Assembly: GCF_013276795.1 (NCBI RefSeq) | Contig: NZ_VMLR01000003.1 | Span: 248,001 to 312,000 of the forward strand | Direction of reading: 5' to 3' | Length of the DNA: 64,000 bases | DNA from: Streptococcus sp. 2342 | Lineage (GTDB): Bacteria > Bacillota > Bacilli > Lactobacillales > Streptococcaceae | Part shown: positions 8,503 through 17,625 of the stretch, piece after piece | Numbering within the stretch: the stretch's first letter is position 1 | How the letters are laid out: every line of letters begins with the position of its first letter | The notes under the pieces: model-generated | The model's database searches: none | What the model was told of the DNA's origin: nothing | What the model saw: the letters and a program-made list of their open reading frames with translations, nothing else | Made by a program: the position numbers and the translations under genes

Positions 8503-9543
8503 TTATTTTTTAGATTGGATATCTGTAAAAATATCATTGTACTTTTTAAGAATGGCGGATTTGTTTTTAATGACATAATCGGAATCTTCAGTGGCAATAT
8601 TGATTTCTGTCATAGCCTTCATATTTTTATTGGTTTTAGCATTTTTACGAATAGGTCTAATTGTAGTTTCAGTTCCTAGCTTATCTTGGATTTCTTGAGA
8701 AAGGAGGAAATCGATAAATTTCTTAGCGTTTTCCATATGTTTGGCATTTTTGACGATAGCAGCGTTACCAGGTAAAAAGACGGTACCTTCTTTTGGATAA
8801 ATAACTTTTACATCAACTCCGTCGTTTAAGAGTTTTAAGGCAGGATCTTCATAGGTGAGCCCTACAGCCATTTCCCCATCGGCGACAGCTTTGTAAACAT
8901 TTGAAGAACTAGATGCAATCTTTCCATCTACCAGGGTAAATAGATTTTTTACATAGGTCCAAGCTTGTTCATTTTCGTATCCACCTTGATCGACAAGCAT
9001 GTTTGTTAATTGAGCAAAGGCGCTAGAAGCATTACTTGGATCAGCAGTAGCAATTTTTCCTTTTAATTTAGGATTGAGTAGATCATTGTAGCCTTCAATT
9101 TTTATATCTTTTGTAAGAGCTGAATTGGCAATGATGACACTGACATCAAGTGTATAGGGAGTGTAGAATCCTGTTTTATTTTGATATTCAGGGATTATCT
9201 GGTCGTTCTCTTGGGAAATATAAGGTTCAAAAAGTTTTTCGTTAGAAGAGAAGAGGGCGTAGGAGCCTCCGAAAATGACATCAGCTACTGGGGATTCTTT
9301 TTCGGCCTCAGCTTTTTTGAACAATTCACCCGTGCTGGCTTGTACTAAATCAACCTTAATACCATATTTTTCTTCGAAGGCTGGGACTGTTTCTTCGATA
9401 AGGTCTTCAGGGTTAGGCGAGTAGACAACCAAAGTGCTATCTGAATCTTTTTCAGCGCTAGTTTCCGCTTCTATAGGTGAAGAACATCCTGATAAAGAAA
9501 GGAATATCCAGCCACAAGAGAGAAAGAATAGTATTTTTTTCAT
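8503..9543 (-). CDS. Extracellular solute-binding lipoprotein, copy 2
   Basis: A 346-residue paralogue of the next gene, aligning end to end with large identical blocks (VADVIFGGSYA, TPYTLD, GKIATADPSN, ADGEMAVGL, KEGTVFLP). The lipobox LSLSGC gives an acylated cysteine near residue 20. The copies differ mostly in the linker after the cysteine and the last quarter, so the duplication is not recent. It lies between the two-component system and copy 1 and has an AAGGAG site. Two binding proteins feeding one permease usually widen the substrate range; which ligand each takes is unknown. Confidence 0.87.
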   Translation of the reverse strand: MKKILFFLSCGWIFLSLSGCSSPIEAETSAEKDSDSTLVVYSPNPEDLIEETVPAFEEKYGIKVDLVQASTGELFKKAEAEKESPVADVIFGGSYALFSSNEKLFEPYISQENDQIIPEYQNKTGFYTPYTLDVSVIIANSALTKDIKIEGYNDLLNPKLKGKIATADPSNASSAFAQLTNMLVDQGGYENEQAWTYVKNLFTLVDGKIASSSSNVYKAVADGEMAVGLTYEDPALKLLNDGVDVKVIYPKEGTVFLPGNAAIVKNAKHMENAKKFIDFLLSQEIQDKLGTETTIRPIRKNAKTNKNMKAMTEINIATEDSDYVIKNKSAILKKYNDIFTDIQSKK

Positions 9544-9836
9544 AAGTATCTCCTTTTTTTACGAACATTTTCTCTACCTAGATTGTTAATGTCTTTAAAT
9601 TGTAGAGTTCTACAGGATATAATAAAAACCTTAAAGAAATCTAAAACGGGAAATAGAAAATGGGTATCTCGAGCAAGGATGGGTACACTGTAACTGGGAT
9701 TTCGATGGTAATCCTCTTCAAAACACGTCGCTTTATCTGCAATCTCAAAGCTATGATTTGAGTAGTTAGCACTTTGATTTTCATTGAGTAAAAGTACAAA
9801 ATAAAAAGATTGCTAGAGTTGAGCAATCTTTTTACA
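9544..9836. other. Intergenic region with palindrome and degenerate BOX
   Basis: This gap of about 290 bases holds a near-perfect palindrome TGTAGAGTTCTACA at 9601-9614 and a BOX remnant at 9711-9790. GTAGAGAA upstream of copy 2 (near 9571) recurs upstream of copy 1 (near 8432), a possible binding site for the adjacent response regulator. No further gene is seen. Confidence 0.4.
9711..9790 (-). repeat. Degenerate BOX element
   Basis: Read on the minus strand it starts TACTCAATGAAAATCAAAG, the boxA head, and ends in a decayed boxC (AAGAGGATTA). The central box parts have many substitutions, so this is an old copy. Confidence 0.65.
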
Positions 9837-10607
9837 TCAATGATTTTTATCCATGAGTTTTAATTCTTTTGGAGAAATATGGAGATACTTTTTAAAAACT
9901 TTGGCAAAATATTTATAGTCTGAAAATCCAACTTGTTCAGAGATATCGCTTAAGGGAGAATTAGGGGACTCAGCTATTTTATCTATAGCTTGCTTGAGGC
10001 GGTAGCGTAAGATATATTCATTTAGCGTCATTGGGAAGTCTTCTTTGATAACCTTATATAGATAACTTTCGCTATACCCTAGATTCTCTGCAATGCTAGA
10101 AATGGTAAAGTGCATACAGTAGTGTTGATGAACAAATTCAAGAATTTGCTGAATGATTTGGTTTTGTGTATCAATTTGTTGGATAGAGGTAAGTAAAGTT
10201 TGATATTCTTCTAAAAAAGGAGTTTCTTGACGAGTGCTAACTCGTAATCGCAAAACAATTTTTTGAAGACATTCTGTCACCTCCTTGGTATCAATTGGTT
10301 TGGATAAGAAATCAACTGCTCCATATTGCATGGCTTTTTTGGCATTTTGAAAATCATTATAACCTGATAAGATAACTTTTTCATAGGGGAGGGTACGAGT
10401 GGCTTCGAACATCATAAAAGCATCCATAATTGGCATTGTGATGTCTGTTAAGACAATATGAGGTTCTTTTTCTTGGATGAGTTTCATTCCCTCTTGACCG
10501 TGACTGGCAGTTCCTACGACTTGGATACCTAAGGCAGAGTAGTCTACGGCAATCTCTAGCCATTTTCGGATGAGGTGTTCGTCTTCTACGATAATGAGCT
10601 TAAACAT
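9837..10607 (-). CDS. AraC-type response regulator (YesN family)
   Basis: A 256-residue regulator. The receiver domain (1-120) has acidic residues D9/E10, phospho-acceptor D55 in LTDITMP, a serine in ILSGYND near 80 and the lysine in SKPID near 105. Two AraC helix-turn-helix units follow (about 150-252, with ISSIAENLGYSESYLYKVI and the GFSDYKYFAKVFKKYLHISPKE motif). Its start overlaps the end of the histidine kinase gene by 8 bases. The transporter operon follows immediately, so it probably controls the duplicated binding proteins. Length and layout are normal for the family. Confidence 0.9.
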   Translation of the reverse strand: MFKLIIVEDEHLIRKWLEIAVDYSALGIQVVGTASHGQEGMKLIQEKEPHIVLTDITMPIMDAFMMFEATRTLPYEKVILSGYNDFQNAKKAMQYGAVDFLSKPIDTKEVTECLQKIVLRLRVSTRQETPFLEEYQTLLTSIQQIDTQNQIIQQILEFVHQHYCMHFTISSIAENLGYSESYLYKVIKEDFPMTLNEYILRYRLKQAIDKIAESPNSPLSDISEQVGFSDYKYFAKVFKKYLHISPKELKLMDKNH

Positions 10608-12249
10608 GAGTTAGTCCTTTCGTTACAAATTTGACCCAAGTTTCTCCTTGGCGATTGACTCCTAAATCTAGCTGGACATCAGAAAAGAAATTGCTCAATC
10701 GTTTGTAGCTGTTCACGATGCCATGCTGGGTATGAGGGCTTTCTAAAGAGTCTAAAATAGCGAGTCGCTCTTGTTTGGTTAGTCCTCCAGCATTATCCTT
10801 GACTAAAAAAGTTAGAGAATCTGCTTCCAAGGTAATTTGGATATCTATATGAAGATCAATACGGTATTGCATCCCATATTTTATAGCATTTTCTACTAGA
10901 GGAAGCAAGAAAAGCTTAGGAATAGGCTGATTATCGACAGTTTCTGGGCAGACAATATCATAGGAAAAGTGCTCGAAACGAATCTTATGAATAATCAGGT
11001 AATCCTCTATAATCTTTAAATCCTGACAAATGGTTGTTTCTTTTTCTAAATCGGTGATACTGTAGCGAAGAATGCGCGTGAGATTTTGAATTAGATCTTG
11101 TGTGAGAGCGGCATCCATTAAAGAAGTGATTTTAATCGTCTCAAGTGTATTGTAGAGAAAATGAGGATTGAACTGAGCTTCCAGCATTTTTCTTTCAAAA
11201 ATCCACTTTTCTTTTTCTATGGTCAACATTTTTTGATGAAGTTGATCTAATTCGTACAACATATTGTTGATTTTTTCTGCCATAAACTCAAACTCATCAC
11301 CTGTTTGTAGAGAAAGCCTTTTTTCTGCTTGTTTGGGAATTTCTTGAAGTTGGTAAACCAAGCTTTCAATAGGAACAGCGTTGTGTGTAGCAATCTTATG
11401 AGCAATTCGTCTTGCTTGCCAGAAGTAGAGGAAGAATATACATAAGGTGAGAATGGAGGCTAGGCCGAGTAAGCTAGGAATGGGAAAAAAGGATTGAAAA
11501 GTATAGATTGAAAAAATAGAACCGACTTTTTCTTTTTGAACAATAAGCGGTTCATTCGCATACCAGTGGGTGCGAGAGTGTAGGAGTTTTTCATCAAATT
11601 TTTCAAGAGTGGAGCGAGTAAACTGATTTGTATTGTTGGAGAACATATTTCCAAAGCTATCGGTAATGATGTATTTGGAATTGATCATTGGGAAACTTGA
11701 GATGAAATCATTCTCATTTACGAAAGCAATAGTATAGGCCTTAACTCGTTGGTTTTGAAGTAGTGGTTTGATAAAGAGTGTGTAGTGTTGCTTGTCTGAA
11801 GAAAGTGCAATTTTTTCTGTAACTTTATCTTGAGAAGGATTTTGAATGAGCAGTTTTAGATAGTAGGGTGATAAAATACTTTCTTGATGATTTCGATTGG
11901 TACTAAATAGTAATTCACCTGTATCACTTAGGATAATGAGATCAGAACTAAGTTTTAATTTAGCTTTTGTCTCGTAAAATAAGCTAAAGACTTCTCTCTC
12001 TGTGTGTTTGCCATCCAAAAATCCTGGAATCATTTTATGGTTCATAGTAGTCAGGAGCTCATTATTGGCTTCTTTCATTTCTTGAACCTGTTTTACAATC
12101 TGTCTCGTATCTTTGGAGAGTTGCTGCTTTTGTAAAACATAGGAAAAACCAAAAAGTAAAATGAGTAGTAAGAGTGAGGTCACAAAGGCTGCGATAGAGC
12201 TTCTATGGAGAATTTCTTTTTGGAGAGATTTTTTAAAGGAATGAGACAT
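10600..12249 (-). CDS. Sensor histidine kinase, LytS/YesM type
   Basis: A 549-residue membrane kinase. One helix near residues 18-38 and another near 255-275 enclose an extracellular sensor of about 215 residues. A HAMP-like linker and coiled coil (about 295-355) precede the histidine motif QFNPHFLYNTLE (about residue 363), followed by an ATPase domain with LVENAIKYG (N-box, about 455) and DNAGG. This class often senses sugars or sugar phosphates with help from binding proteins; the S. aureus HptA-HptSR system is a comparable arrangement. That parallel, rather than iron, is inference. It is transcribed first in the minus-strand cluster. Confidence 0.9.
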   Translation of the reverse strand: MSHSFKKSLQKEILHRSSIAAFVTSLLLLILLFGFSYVLQKQQLSKDTRQIVKQVQEMKEANNELLTTMNHKMIPGFLDGKHTEREVFSLFYETKAKLKLSSDLIILSDTGELLFSTNRNHQESILSPYYLKLLIQNPSQDKVTEKIALSSDKQHYTLFIKPLLQNQRVKAYTIAFVNENDFISSFPMINSKYIITDSFGNMFSNNTNQFTRSTLEKFDEKLLHSRTHWYANEPLIVQKEKVGSIFSIYTFQSFFPIPSLLGLASILTLCIFFLYFWQARRIAHKIATHNAVPIESLVYQLQEIPKQAEKRLSLQTGDEFEFMAEKINNMLYELDQLHQKMLTIEKEKWIFERKMLEAQFNPHFLYNTLETIKITSLMDAALTQDLIQNLTRILRYSITDLEKETTICQDLKIIEDYLIIHKIRFEHFSYDIVCPETVDNQPIPKLFLLPLVENAIKYGMQYRIDLHIDIQITLEADSLTFLVKDNAGGLTKQERLAILDSLESPHTQHGIVNSYKRLSNFFSDVQLDLGVNRQGETWVKFVTKGLTHV

Positions 12250-12396
12250 CCGCTACCTCCTTGGAAGGGTTTTCTGTTATAAGTATAGCAGTTTAAAAAT
12301 TCTAGAGCAAGGTAAAATAGAAAAGTATAGAATAGAACGAGACCAAATTCCCTCAAAAATGGTATAATAGTAACATCACAAAATTGGAGAGAGACC

Positions 12397-14898
12397 ATGA
12401 GTTTTTACAATCATAAAGAAATTGAGCCTAAGTGGCAGGGCTACTGGGCAGAACATCATACATTTAAGACAGGAACAGATGCATCAAAACCTAAGTTTTA
12501 TGCGCTTGACATGTTCCCTTATCCGTCTGGAGCGGGTCTGCACGTAGGACACCCAGAAGGTTATACAGCAACGGATATCCTCAGCCGTTACAAACGTGCG
12601 CAAGGCTACAATGTCCTTCACCCAATGGGTTGGGATGCCTTTGGTTTGCCTGCAGAGCAGTATGCTATGGATACGGGGAATGACCCAGCGGAATTTACGG
12701 CTGAAAACATTGCTAACTTCAAACGCCAAATCAATGTGCTTGGATTCTCTTACGACTGGGATCGTGAAGTCAATACAACAGATCCAAACTACTACAAGTG
12801 GACCCAATGGATTTTCACTAAGCTTTATGAAAAAGGCTTGGCCTATGAAGCGGAAGTGCCAGTAAACTGGGTTGAGGAATTGGGAACAGCCATCGCCAAT
12901 GAAGAGGTTCTTCCTGATGGAACTTCTGAGCGTGGAGGCTATCCAGTTGTCCGCAAGCCAATGCGCCAATGGATGCTTAAAATCACGGCCTATGCGGAGC
13001 GTTTGCTCAATGACTTAGATGAACTTGATTGGCCAGAGTCTATCAAGGACATGCAACGCAACTGGATTGGGAAATCAACTGGTGCTAATGTAACTTTTAA
13101 AGTTAAGGGAACCGACAAGGAATTCACCGTCTTTACCACTCGTCCTGATACCCTTTTCGGTGCGACTTTCACTGTTTTGGCTCCTGAGCATGAACTAGTA
13201 GATGCCATCACAAGCACAGAGCAAGCAGAAGCAGTTGCAGACTATAAACACCAAGCTAGCCTCAAATCTGACTTGGCTCGTACCGACCTTGCCAAAGAAA
13301 AAACTGGTGTTTGGACTGGTGCTTATGCCATCAATCCTGTCAATGGTAAGGAAATCCCAATCTGGATTGCGGACTATGTTCTTGCTAGTTATGGAACAGG
13401 TGCGGTTATGGCTGTGCCAGCCCATGACCAACGTGATTGGGAATTTGCCAAACAATTTGACCTTCCAATCGTAGAGGTGCTGGAAGGTGGAAATGTAGCA
13501 GAAGCTGCCTACACAGAAGATGGACTTCACGTCAATTCAGACTTCCTAGATGGACTCAACAAAGAAGACGCTATTGCCAAGATCGTGGCTTGGTTGGAAG
13601 AAAAAGGTTGTGGACAAGAGAAGGTTACCTACCGTCTCCGCGACTGGCTCTTTAGCCGTCAACGTTACTGGGGTGAACCAATTCCAATCATTCATTGGGA
13701 AGATGGAACTTCAACAGCTGTCCCTGAAAGTGAATTGCCACTTGTCTTGCCTGTAACCAAGGATATCCGTCCTTCAGGTACTGGTGAAAGTCCACTAGCT
13801 AACTTGACAGATTGGCTTGAAGTGACTCGTGAAGATGGTGTTAAAGGTCGTCGTGAAACCAACACCATGCCACAATGGGCAGGTTCAAGCTGGTACTACC
13901 TCCGCTATATTGACCCACACAATACTGAGAAATTGGCCGATGAGGATCTTCTCAAACAATGGTTGCCAGTGGATATCTACGTGGGTGGGGCAGAGCATGC
14001 CGTTCTTCACTTGCTTTATGCTCGTTTCTGGCATAAATTCCTCTATGACCTCGGTGTTGTTCCAACTAAGGAACCATTCCAAAAACTCTTTAACCAAGGA
14101 ATGATTTTGGGAACAAGCTACCGTGACCACCGTGGGGCTCTTGTGGCGACTGACAAGGTTGAAAAACGTGATGGTTCTTTCTTCCATGTGGAAACAGGAG
14201 AAGAGTTGGAGCAAGCACCAGCTAAGATGTCTAAATCGCTTAAGAACGTTGTTAATCCAGACGATGTGGTGGAACAATACGGTGCTGACACCCTTCGTGT
14301 TTATGAAATGTTTATGGGACCACTCGATGCTTCGATTGCTTGGTCAGAAGAAGGTCTGGAAGGAAGCCGTAAATTCCTTGACCGTGTTTACCGTTTGATT
14401 ACAAGCAAGGAAATTGTTGCAGAAAACAATGGCGCTCTTGATAAGGTCTACAATGAAACAGTCAAATCTGTCACTGAGCAAATCGAGTCTATGAAATTCA
14501 ACACAGCTATTGCCCAACTGATGGTCTTTGTCAACGCGGCTAACAAGGAAGAAAAACTTTATGTAGACTACGCCAAAGGCTTTATCCAATTGATTGCCCC
14601 ATTTGCACCTCACTTGACAGAAGAACTCTGGCAAACAGTTGCGGCAACAGGTGAGTCAATCTCTTACGTGGTTTGGCCAACATGGGATGAAAGCAAATTG
14701 GTTGAAGACGAAATCGAAATCGTCGTTCAAGTCAAAGGAAAAGTTCGTGCCAAACTCATGGTCGCTAAAGACTTGTCACGCGAAGAATTGCAAGAAATTG
14801 CTCTCGCTGATGAAAAAGTCAAAGCAGAAATTGACGGTAAGGACATCATGAAAGTGATTGCGGTACCGAATAAATTGGTTAACATTGTTGTGAAATAA
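12397..14898 (+). CDS. leuS: Leucyl-tRNA synthetase
   Basis: An 833-residue class I synthetase that charges tRNA-Leu. The HIGH motif is HVGH near residue 48, the KMSKS motif is exact near residue 612, and the CP1 editing domain (about 220-420) is present with the T-rich segment TTRPDT. The transcript starts from an extended -10 TGGTATAAT (TATAAT at 12363-12368), only about 28 bases before the ATG, so there is no room for a T-box leader. An intrinsic terminator follows. No oddities are seen. Confidence 0.97.
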   Translation: MSFYNHKEIEPKWQGYWAEHHTFKTGTDASKPKFYALDMFPYPSGAGLHVGHPEGYTATDILSRYKRAQGYNVLHPMGWDAFGLPAEQYAMDTGNDPAEFTAENIANFKRQINVLGFSYDWDREVNTTDPNYYKWTQWIFTKLYEKGLAYEAEVPVNWVEELGTAIANEEVLPDGTSERGGYPVVRKPMRQWMLKITAYAERLLNDLDELDWPESIKDMQRNWIGKSTGANVTFKVKGTDKEFTVFTTRPDTLFGATFTVLAPEHELVDAITSTEQAEAVADYKHQASLKSDLARTDLAKEKTGVWTGAYAINPVNGKEIPIWIADYVLASYGTGAVMAVPAHDQRDWEFAKQFDLPIVEVLEGGNVAEAAYTEDGLHVNSDFLDGLNKEDAIAKIVAWLEEKGCGQEKVTYRLRDWLFSRQRYWGEPIPIIHWEDGTSTAVPESELPLVLPVTKDIRPSGTGESPLANLTDWLEVTREDGVKGRRETNTMPQWAGSSWYYLRYIDPHNTEKLADEDLLKQWLPVDIYVGGAEHAVLHLLYARFWHKFLYDLGVVPTKEPFQKLFNQGMILGTSYRDHRGALVATDKVEKRDGSFFHVETGEELEQAPAKMSKSLKNVVNPDDVVEQYGADTLRVYEMFMGPLDASIAWSEEGLEGSRKFLDRVYRLITSKEIVAENNGALDKVYNETVKSVTEQIESMKFNTAIAQLMVFVNAANKEEKLYVDYAKGFIQLIAPFAPHLTEELWQTVAATGESISYVVWPTWDESKLVEDEIEIVVQVKGKVRAKLMVAKDLSREELQEIALADEKVKAEIDGKDIMKVIAVPNKLVNIVVK

Positions 14899-14904
14899 GA
14901 TAGG

Positions 14905-14937
14905 AATCCTTCAGAGTAGAATCTGGAGGATTTTTTG
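14905..14937 (+). terminator. Terminator after leuS
   Basis: AATCCTTCAGA (14905-14915) pairs with TCTGGAGGATT (14922-14932), followed by a T-run. Confidence 0.85.
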
Positions 14938-15008
14938 AATTTTCTTATGAAAGTATGATATACTATGGGCAACTATAAAGTTTGAAAAGCGAAACAAGGA
15001 GAAGAAAG

Positions 15009-15704
15009 ATGCCAGTAAACGAATATGGTCAGATGATTGGTGACTCAATGGAAGGTTATACACCAGGTGAATTGCCTGCTATTGATTTCTTAGAAGGACG
15101 TTATGCTAGGATAGAGGCTCTTTCAGTGGAAAAGCATGCAGAGGACTTGCTAGCTGTTTATGGCCCTGATACTCCTCGGGAGATGTGGACCTACCTCTTT
15201 CAGGAGTCAGTGGCAAATCTGGAGGAGTTGGTTAGCCTTTTAAATCAGATGTTGGCTCGTAAGGATCGTTTTTACTATGCGATTGTAGACAAGGCAACTG
15301 GTAAGGCTTTGGGAACATTTTCTCTCATGCGCATTGACCAGAATAACCGAGTAATAGAAGTGGGAGCTGTCACTTTTTCTCCAAAACTCAGGGGGACACG
15401 GATAGGGACAGAAGTCCAGTATCTACTGGCTCGCTATGTTTTTGAGGAGCTGAACTATCGTCGCTACGAGTGGAAATGCGATTCCTTAAATCTGCCATCC
15501 AGACGAGCAGCGGAGCGTTTGGGCTTTGTCTATGAAGGAACCTTTCGTCAGGCAGTGGTTTATAAGGGGCGTACAAGAGATACGGATTGGTTGTCTATGA
15601 TTGATAAGGACTGGCCTCAAGTCAAATCTCGTTTGGAAACATGGTTGCGTCCTGAAAATTTTGACCAAAATGGACGACAGTACAAGAGCTTGAGAGAGCT
15701 TTAA
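15009..15704 (+). CDS. GNAT-family N-acetyltransferase (RimJ/RimL-like)
   Basis: A 231-residue protein with a C-terminal GNAT fold of the Acetyltransf_3 type: an acetyl-CoA region around SPKLRGTRIGTEVQ (about 125-140) and the SRRAAERLGF helix near 170. The substrate is unknown; this subfamily resembles RimL-like enzymes acetylating small molecules or N-termini. The ATG at 15009, preceded by AAGGAG, is chosen over an in-frame upstream start at 14982. It is 11 bases before a second acetyltransferase gene and likely co-transcribed with it. Confidence 0.85.
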   Translation: MPVNEYGQMIGDSMEGYTPGELPAIDFLEGRYARIEALSVEKHAEDLLAVYGPDTPREMWTYLFQESVANLEELVSLLNQMLARKDRFYYAIVDKATGKALGTFSLMRIDQNNRVIEVGAVTFSPKLRGTRIGTEVQYLLARYVFEELNYRRYEWKCDSLNLPSRRAAERLGFVYEGTFRQAVVYKGRTRDTDWLSMIDKDWPQVKSRLETWLRPENFDQNGRQYKSLREL

Positions 15705-15715
15705 GAGGTGTTGAG

Positions 15716-16132
15716 ATGATTACTATTAAAAAGCAAGAAATTGTCAAGCTAGAGGATGTTTTGCATCTCTATCAGGCTGTCGGTTGGACAAATTATACCC
15801 ATCAACCAGAGATGCTGGAGCAGGCCTTATCTCATTCGCTTGCTATGTATTTAGCGTTTGATGGCGATGCTGTGGTGGGCTTGATTCGTTTGGTTGGAGA
15901 TGGTTTTTCATCAGTTTTTGTACAGGATTTAATCGTTTTACCTATCTATCAGCGTCAAGGGATTGGTAGTCTCTTGATGAAAGAGGCTTTAAAGGATTAC
16001 AAAGATGCCTATCAAGTCCAGCTGGTAACAGAAGAGACAGAAAGCACCTTGGGATTCTATCGTTCTATGGGTTTTGAAACTTTATCCACCTATGATTGTA
16101 CAGGAATGATTTGGGTAAACAAAGAAAAATAA
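15716..16132 (+). CDS. GNAT-family N-acetyltransferase
   Basis: A compact 138-residue GNAT protein. The acetyl-CoA pyrophosphate loop is YQRQGIGSLL (about residues 81-90) after the beta strand VQDLIVLP, with the usual C-terminal GFYRSMGFE. The substrate cannot be predicted. An AGGTG site precedes the ATG. The gene ends 14 bases before a CiaR-type direct repeat. Confidence 0.87.
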   Translation: MITIKKQEIVKLEDVLHLYQAVGWTNYTHQPEMLEQALSHSLAMYLAFDGDAVVGLIRLVGDGFSSVFVQDLIVLPIYQRQGIGSLLMKEALKDYKDAYQVQLVTEETESTLGFYRSMGFETLSTYDCTGMIWVNKEK

Positions 16133-16146
16133 AAAACTTGTTTTTT

Positions 16147-16163
16147 CTTAAGCAAAGTTTAAG
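16147..16163 (+). promoter_or_regulatory. CiaR-type direct repeat
   Basis: CTTAAG (16147-16152), 5 bases, TTTAAG (16158-16163); a -10 TATTAT at 16174-16179 follows 10 bases later. This is the arrangement of CiaR-activated promoters. Confidence 0.85.
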
Positions 16164-16185
16164 GATGGTCTAGTATTATATAGTC

Positions 16186-16281
16186 ATTAAATAAAGACCT
16201 CCTAACTTTATTTAATGAAATCCTAAAACTTTTTTTCATCATAATCTCCTAATGAAGTCACCCAATCAGGTGACTTTTTTG
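16186..16281 (+). ncRNA. csRNA (cia-dependent small RNA)
   Basis: A small RNA of about 95 nt. The first hairpin is ATTAAATAAAG / CTTTATTTAAT with the anti-Shine-Dalgarno ACCTCCTAA in its loop; an unpaired pyrimidine-rich linker follows with ATCCTAAAAC and ATCTCCTAA. The terminator at 16254-16281 has stem GTCACC/GGTGAC and loop CAATCA. It is the standard csRNA plan. The 5' end is estimated from the -10. Confidence 0.88.
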
Positions 16282-16336
16282 TGGGGTGAGGTGATGGTAA
16301 TAGAATTTTTTTGTAAAATAGTAAAATATGAGAAAA

Positions 16337-16353
16337 GTTAAGCTAGTTTTAAG
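16337..16353 (+). promoter_or_regulatory. CiaR-type direct repeat
   Basis: GTTAAG (16337-16342), 5 bases, TTTAAG (16348-16353), with a -10 TATCAT at 16364-16369. Same layout as the neighbouring csRNA promoter. Confidence 0.83.
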
Positions 16354-16375
16354 CTTTGTCTAGTATCATATAGTT

Positions 16376-16473
16376 ATTAAATAAAGACCTCCTAACTTTA
16401 TTTAATAAAATCCTAAACTTTTCTTTTTCATAATAATCTCCCTTAACTCCACCCAATCAGGTGGAGTTTTTTG
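16376..16473 (+). ncRNA. csRNA (cia-dependent small RNA), tandem second copy
   Basis: Near-identical in plan to the copy about 190 bases upstream: the same ATTAAATAAAG stem with ACCTCCTAA loop, then AATCCTAAACTT and ATAATCTCC. The terminator stem is CTCCACC (16447-16453) with GGTGGAG (16460-16466), loop CAATCA, then a T-run. Divergence is concentrated in the linker and in terminator stem pairs, which change in compensating fashion between copies. Confidence 0.87.
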
Positions 16474-16853
16474 GCTCTATTTCAGGCTTTTGGAGAGTTT
16501 TCTAAACATCATTTTCCGATATTTTTCGATATTTTTCGGATTTTGGTCGGGGAATTGGCGGGGACTTTTTGAGATTTTGGCGGGGATTTTTTAGCGAATA
16601 TGGCTAAGAAATAGGTCTGTTGTCGCTTCAGCTATTTCAAACTCAATTTGATTGTAAGCGACTGTTAATTGAAGGACTGAAACTGCTGTAATAATGATTT
16701 TGCTTGTCCAGTAGTGGCGTATTAAATGAGGAGTGACATGTAAGGTTGTCTATTCGTTTACTAAATCAAAATTTCTATGAAATTGATAGAATCCCTAATT
16801 TTCTCTTAAACTTGAAAGTCTTGTTGTACGGCGGTTAAAGATGATGTAAAACA
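16474..16853. other. Gene-free spacer between csRNA and toxin-antitoxin module
   Basis: There is no credible ORF. The first 40 bases (GGCTCTATTTCAGGCTTTTG onward) recur in decayed form at 17160-17215, so they belong to a duplicated unit. A run of T-rich, GGCGGGGA-containing direct repeats lies at 16518-16592. The rest shows nothing recognisable. Confidence 0.5.
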
Positions 16854-16963
16854 TTGACAAAATGTGTGAACTATGGGATAATAAAAGGGAATTAAGTATT
16901 GTGTCTATATCATAGGCTAGAAAAGACCCCAAGCTCACGTCCAAATAAGCTTGGGGTCTTTTT
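16854..16963 (+). ncRNA. Antitoxin-type RNA of Fst-like module, copy 1
   Basis: Plus-strand promoter TTGACA (16854-16859), 17-base spacer, GATAAT (16877-16882) with TG extension. The transcript would start near 16889 and end at the terminator formed by 923-934/949-960 (AAGACCCCAAGC with GCTTGGGGTCTT, offset 16000), which works in both directions. The convergent toxin mRNA ends in the same terminator. This matches RNA II of pAD1 par-type loci, which blocks toxin translation by pairing. The function is inferred from layout. Confidence 0.7.
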
Positions 16964-16967
16964 GACA

Positions 16968-17060
16968 CTATTTGTCCTTGTTTAGCCATTTATCGACTAT
17001 ATGAAGAACGACACCGACCACAATTGGTCCGATGATAGTTTTAAGTATTGTATCCATCAT
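16968..17060 (-). CDS. Fst-family type I toxin peptide, copy 1
   Basis: A 30-residue peptide: a short N-terminus (MMDTILKT), a hydrophobic membrane helix with IIGPIVVGVVL, and a charged tail KWLNKDK. The I-x-P-I-x-V-G-x-V-L pattern is that of Fst toxins (compare enterococcal Fst, APIFVGLVL), which damage membranes when overproduced. A strong AAAGGAGGTGA precedes the start; the extended -10 is at 17108-17113 on the minus strand. The mRNA shares its terminator with the opposing RNA. The longer minus-strand reading frame through this region is in another frame and is not the gene. Confidence 0.85.
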   Translation of the reverse strand: MMDTILKTIIGPIVVGVVLHIVDKWLNKDK

Positions 17061-17285
17061 GGGCTATCTCACCTCCTTTCACAGGCGGTGTAGAAGTGCC
17101 GAATAATATTATACCACATAAGTGCTAAACTTAGGAGTCCCCAATCAGGTGGAGTTTTTTGGCTGTCTTTCAGGCTTTTCGGAAGTTTTCTAAATATCAT
17201 TTTTCAATAGCTTTCTCTAAATCTTATAAACTTTATTGGACAGATTCTAAAGTTGGAGAAGCTGAATGGATGAGGATATAAACCT

Positions 17286-17395
17286 TTGACAAATTTTGTG
17301 AACTATGGGATAATAAAAGGGAATTAAGTATTGTGTCTATATCATAGGCTAGAAAAGACCCCAAGCTCACGTCCAAATAAGCTTGGGGTCTTTTT
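17286..17395 (+). ncRNA. Antitoxin-type RNA of Fst-like module, copy 2
   Basis: Same design as copy 1: TTGACA (17286-17291), 17 bases, GATAAT (17309-17314), start near 17321, shared bidirectional terminator 17355-17366/17381-17392. The two copies are almost identical from the -10 region through the terminator, so the RNAs could cross-neutralise. Confidence 0.7.
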
Positions 17396-17399
17396 GACA

Positions 17400-17492
17400 C
17401 TATTTGTCCTTGTTTAGCCATTTATCGACTAAGCGAAGAACGACACCGACCACAATTGGTCCGATGATAGTTTTAAGTATTGTATCCATCAT
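17400..17492 (-). CDS. Fst-family type I toxin peptide, copy 2
   Basis: A 30-residue peptide identical to copy 1 except for two adjacent residues after the helix (VVLRLVDKW instead of VVLHIVDKW). It has the same AAAGGAGGTGA site and minus-strand extended -10 (17540-17545). It is a tandem duplicate. Both copies are intact, which argues that both remain selected or that the duplication is recent. Confidence 0.85.
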   Translation of the reverse strand: MMDTILKTIIGPIVVGVVLRLVDKWLNKDK

Positions 17493-17559
17493 GGGCTAAT
17501 TCACCTCCTTTCGTAGGCGGTGTAGCAGTGCCGAACAATATTATACCACATAAGTGCCA

Positions 17560-17594
17560 AACTCAGGAGTCACCTAATCGGGTGGCTTTTTTGT
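17560..17594 (+). terminator. csRNA-type terminator remnant before ruvB
   Basis: AGTCACC-TAATCG-GGTGGCTTTTTT has the same stem and loop style as the csRNA terminators, but no csRNA body precedes it. A more decayed one lies at 17130-17163. They show that the duplicated unit includes toxin-antitoxin module plus csRNA tail. Confidence 0.6.
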
Positions 17595-17625
17595 TTGTGG
17601 CTTGGTTTTTTGATATAATGTAAAC

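Noticed and set aside
12250..12396. T-box riboswitch upstream of leuS
   Set aside because: The promoter -10 is only about 28 bases before the start codon, leaving no room for a T-box.
16795..17421. Two 62-64 codon minus-strand frames starting MAKQGQIVSKRPQ
   Set aside because: They read through the shared terminator in a different frame from the Fst-like peptides and have no ribosome-binding site. The 30-residue frames upstream have perfect sites and family sequence.
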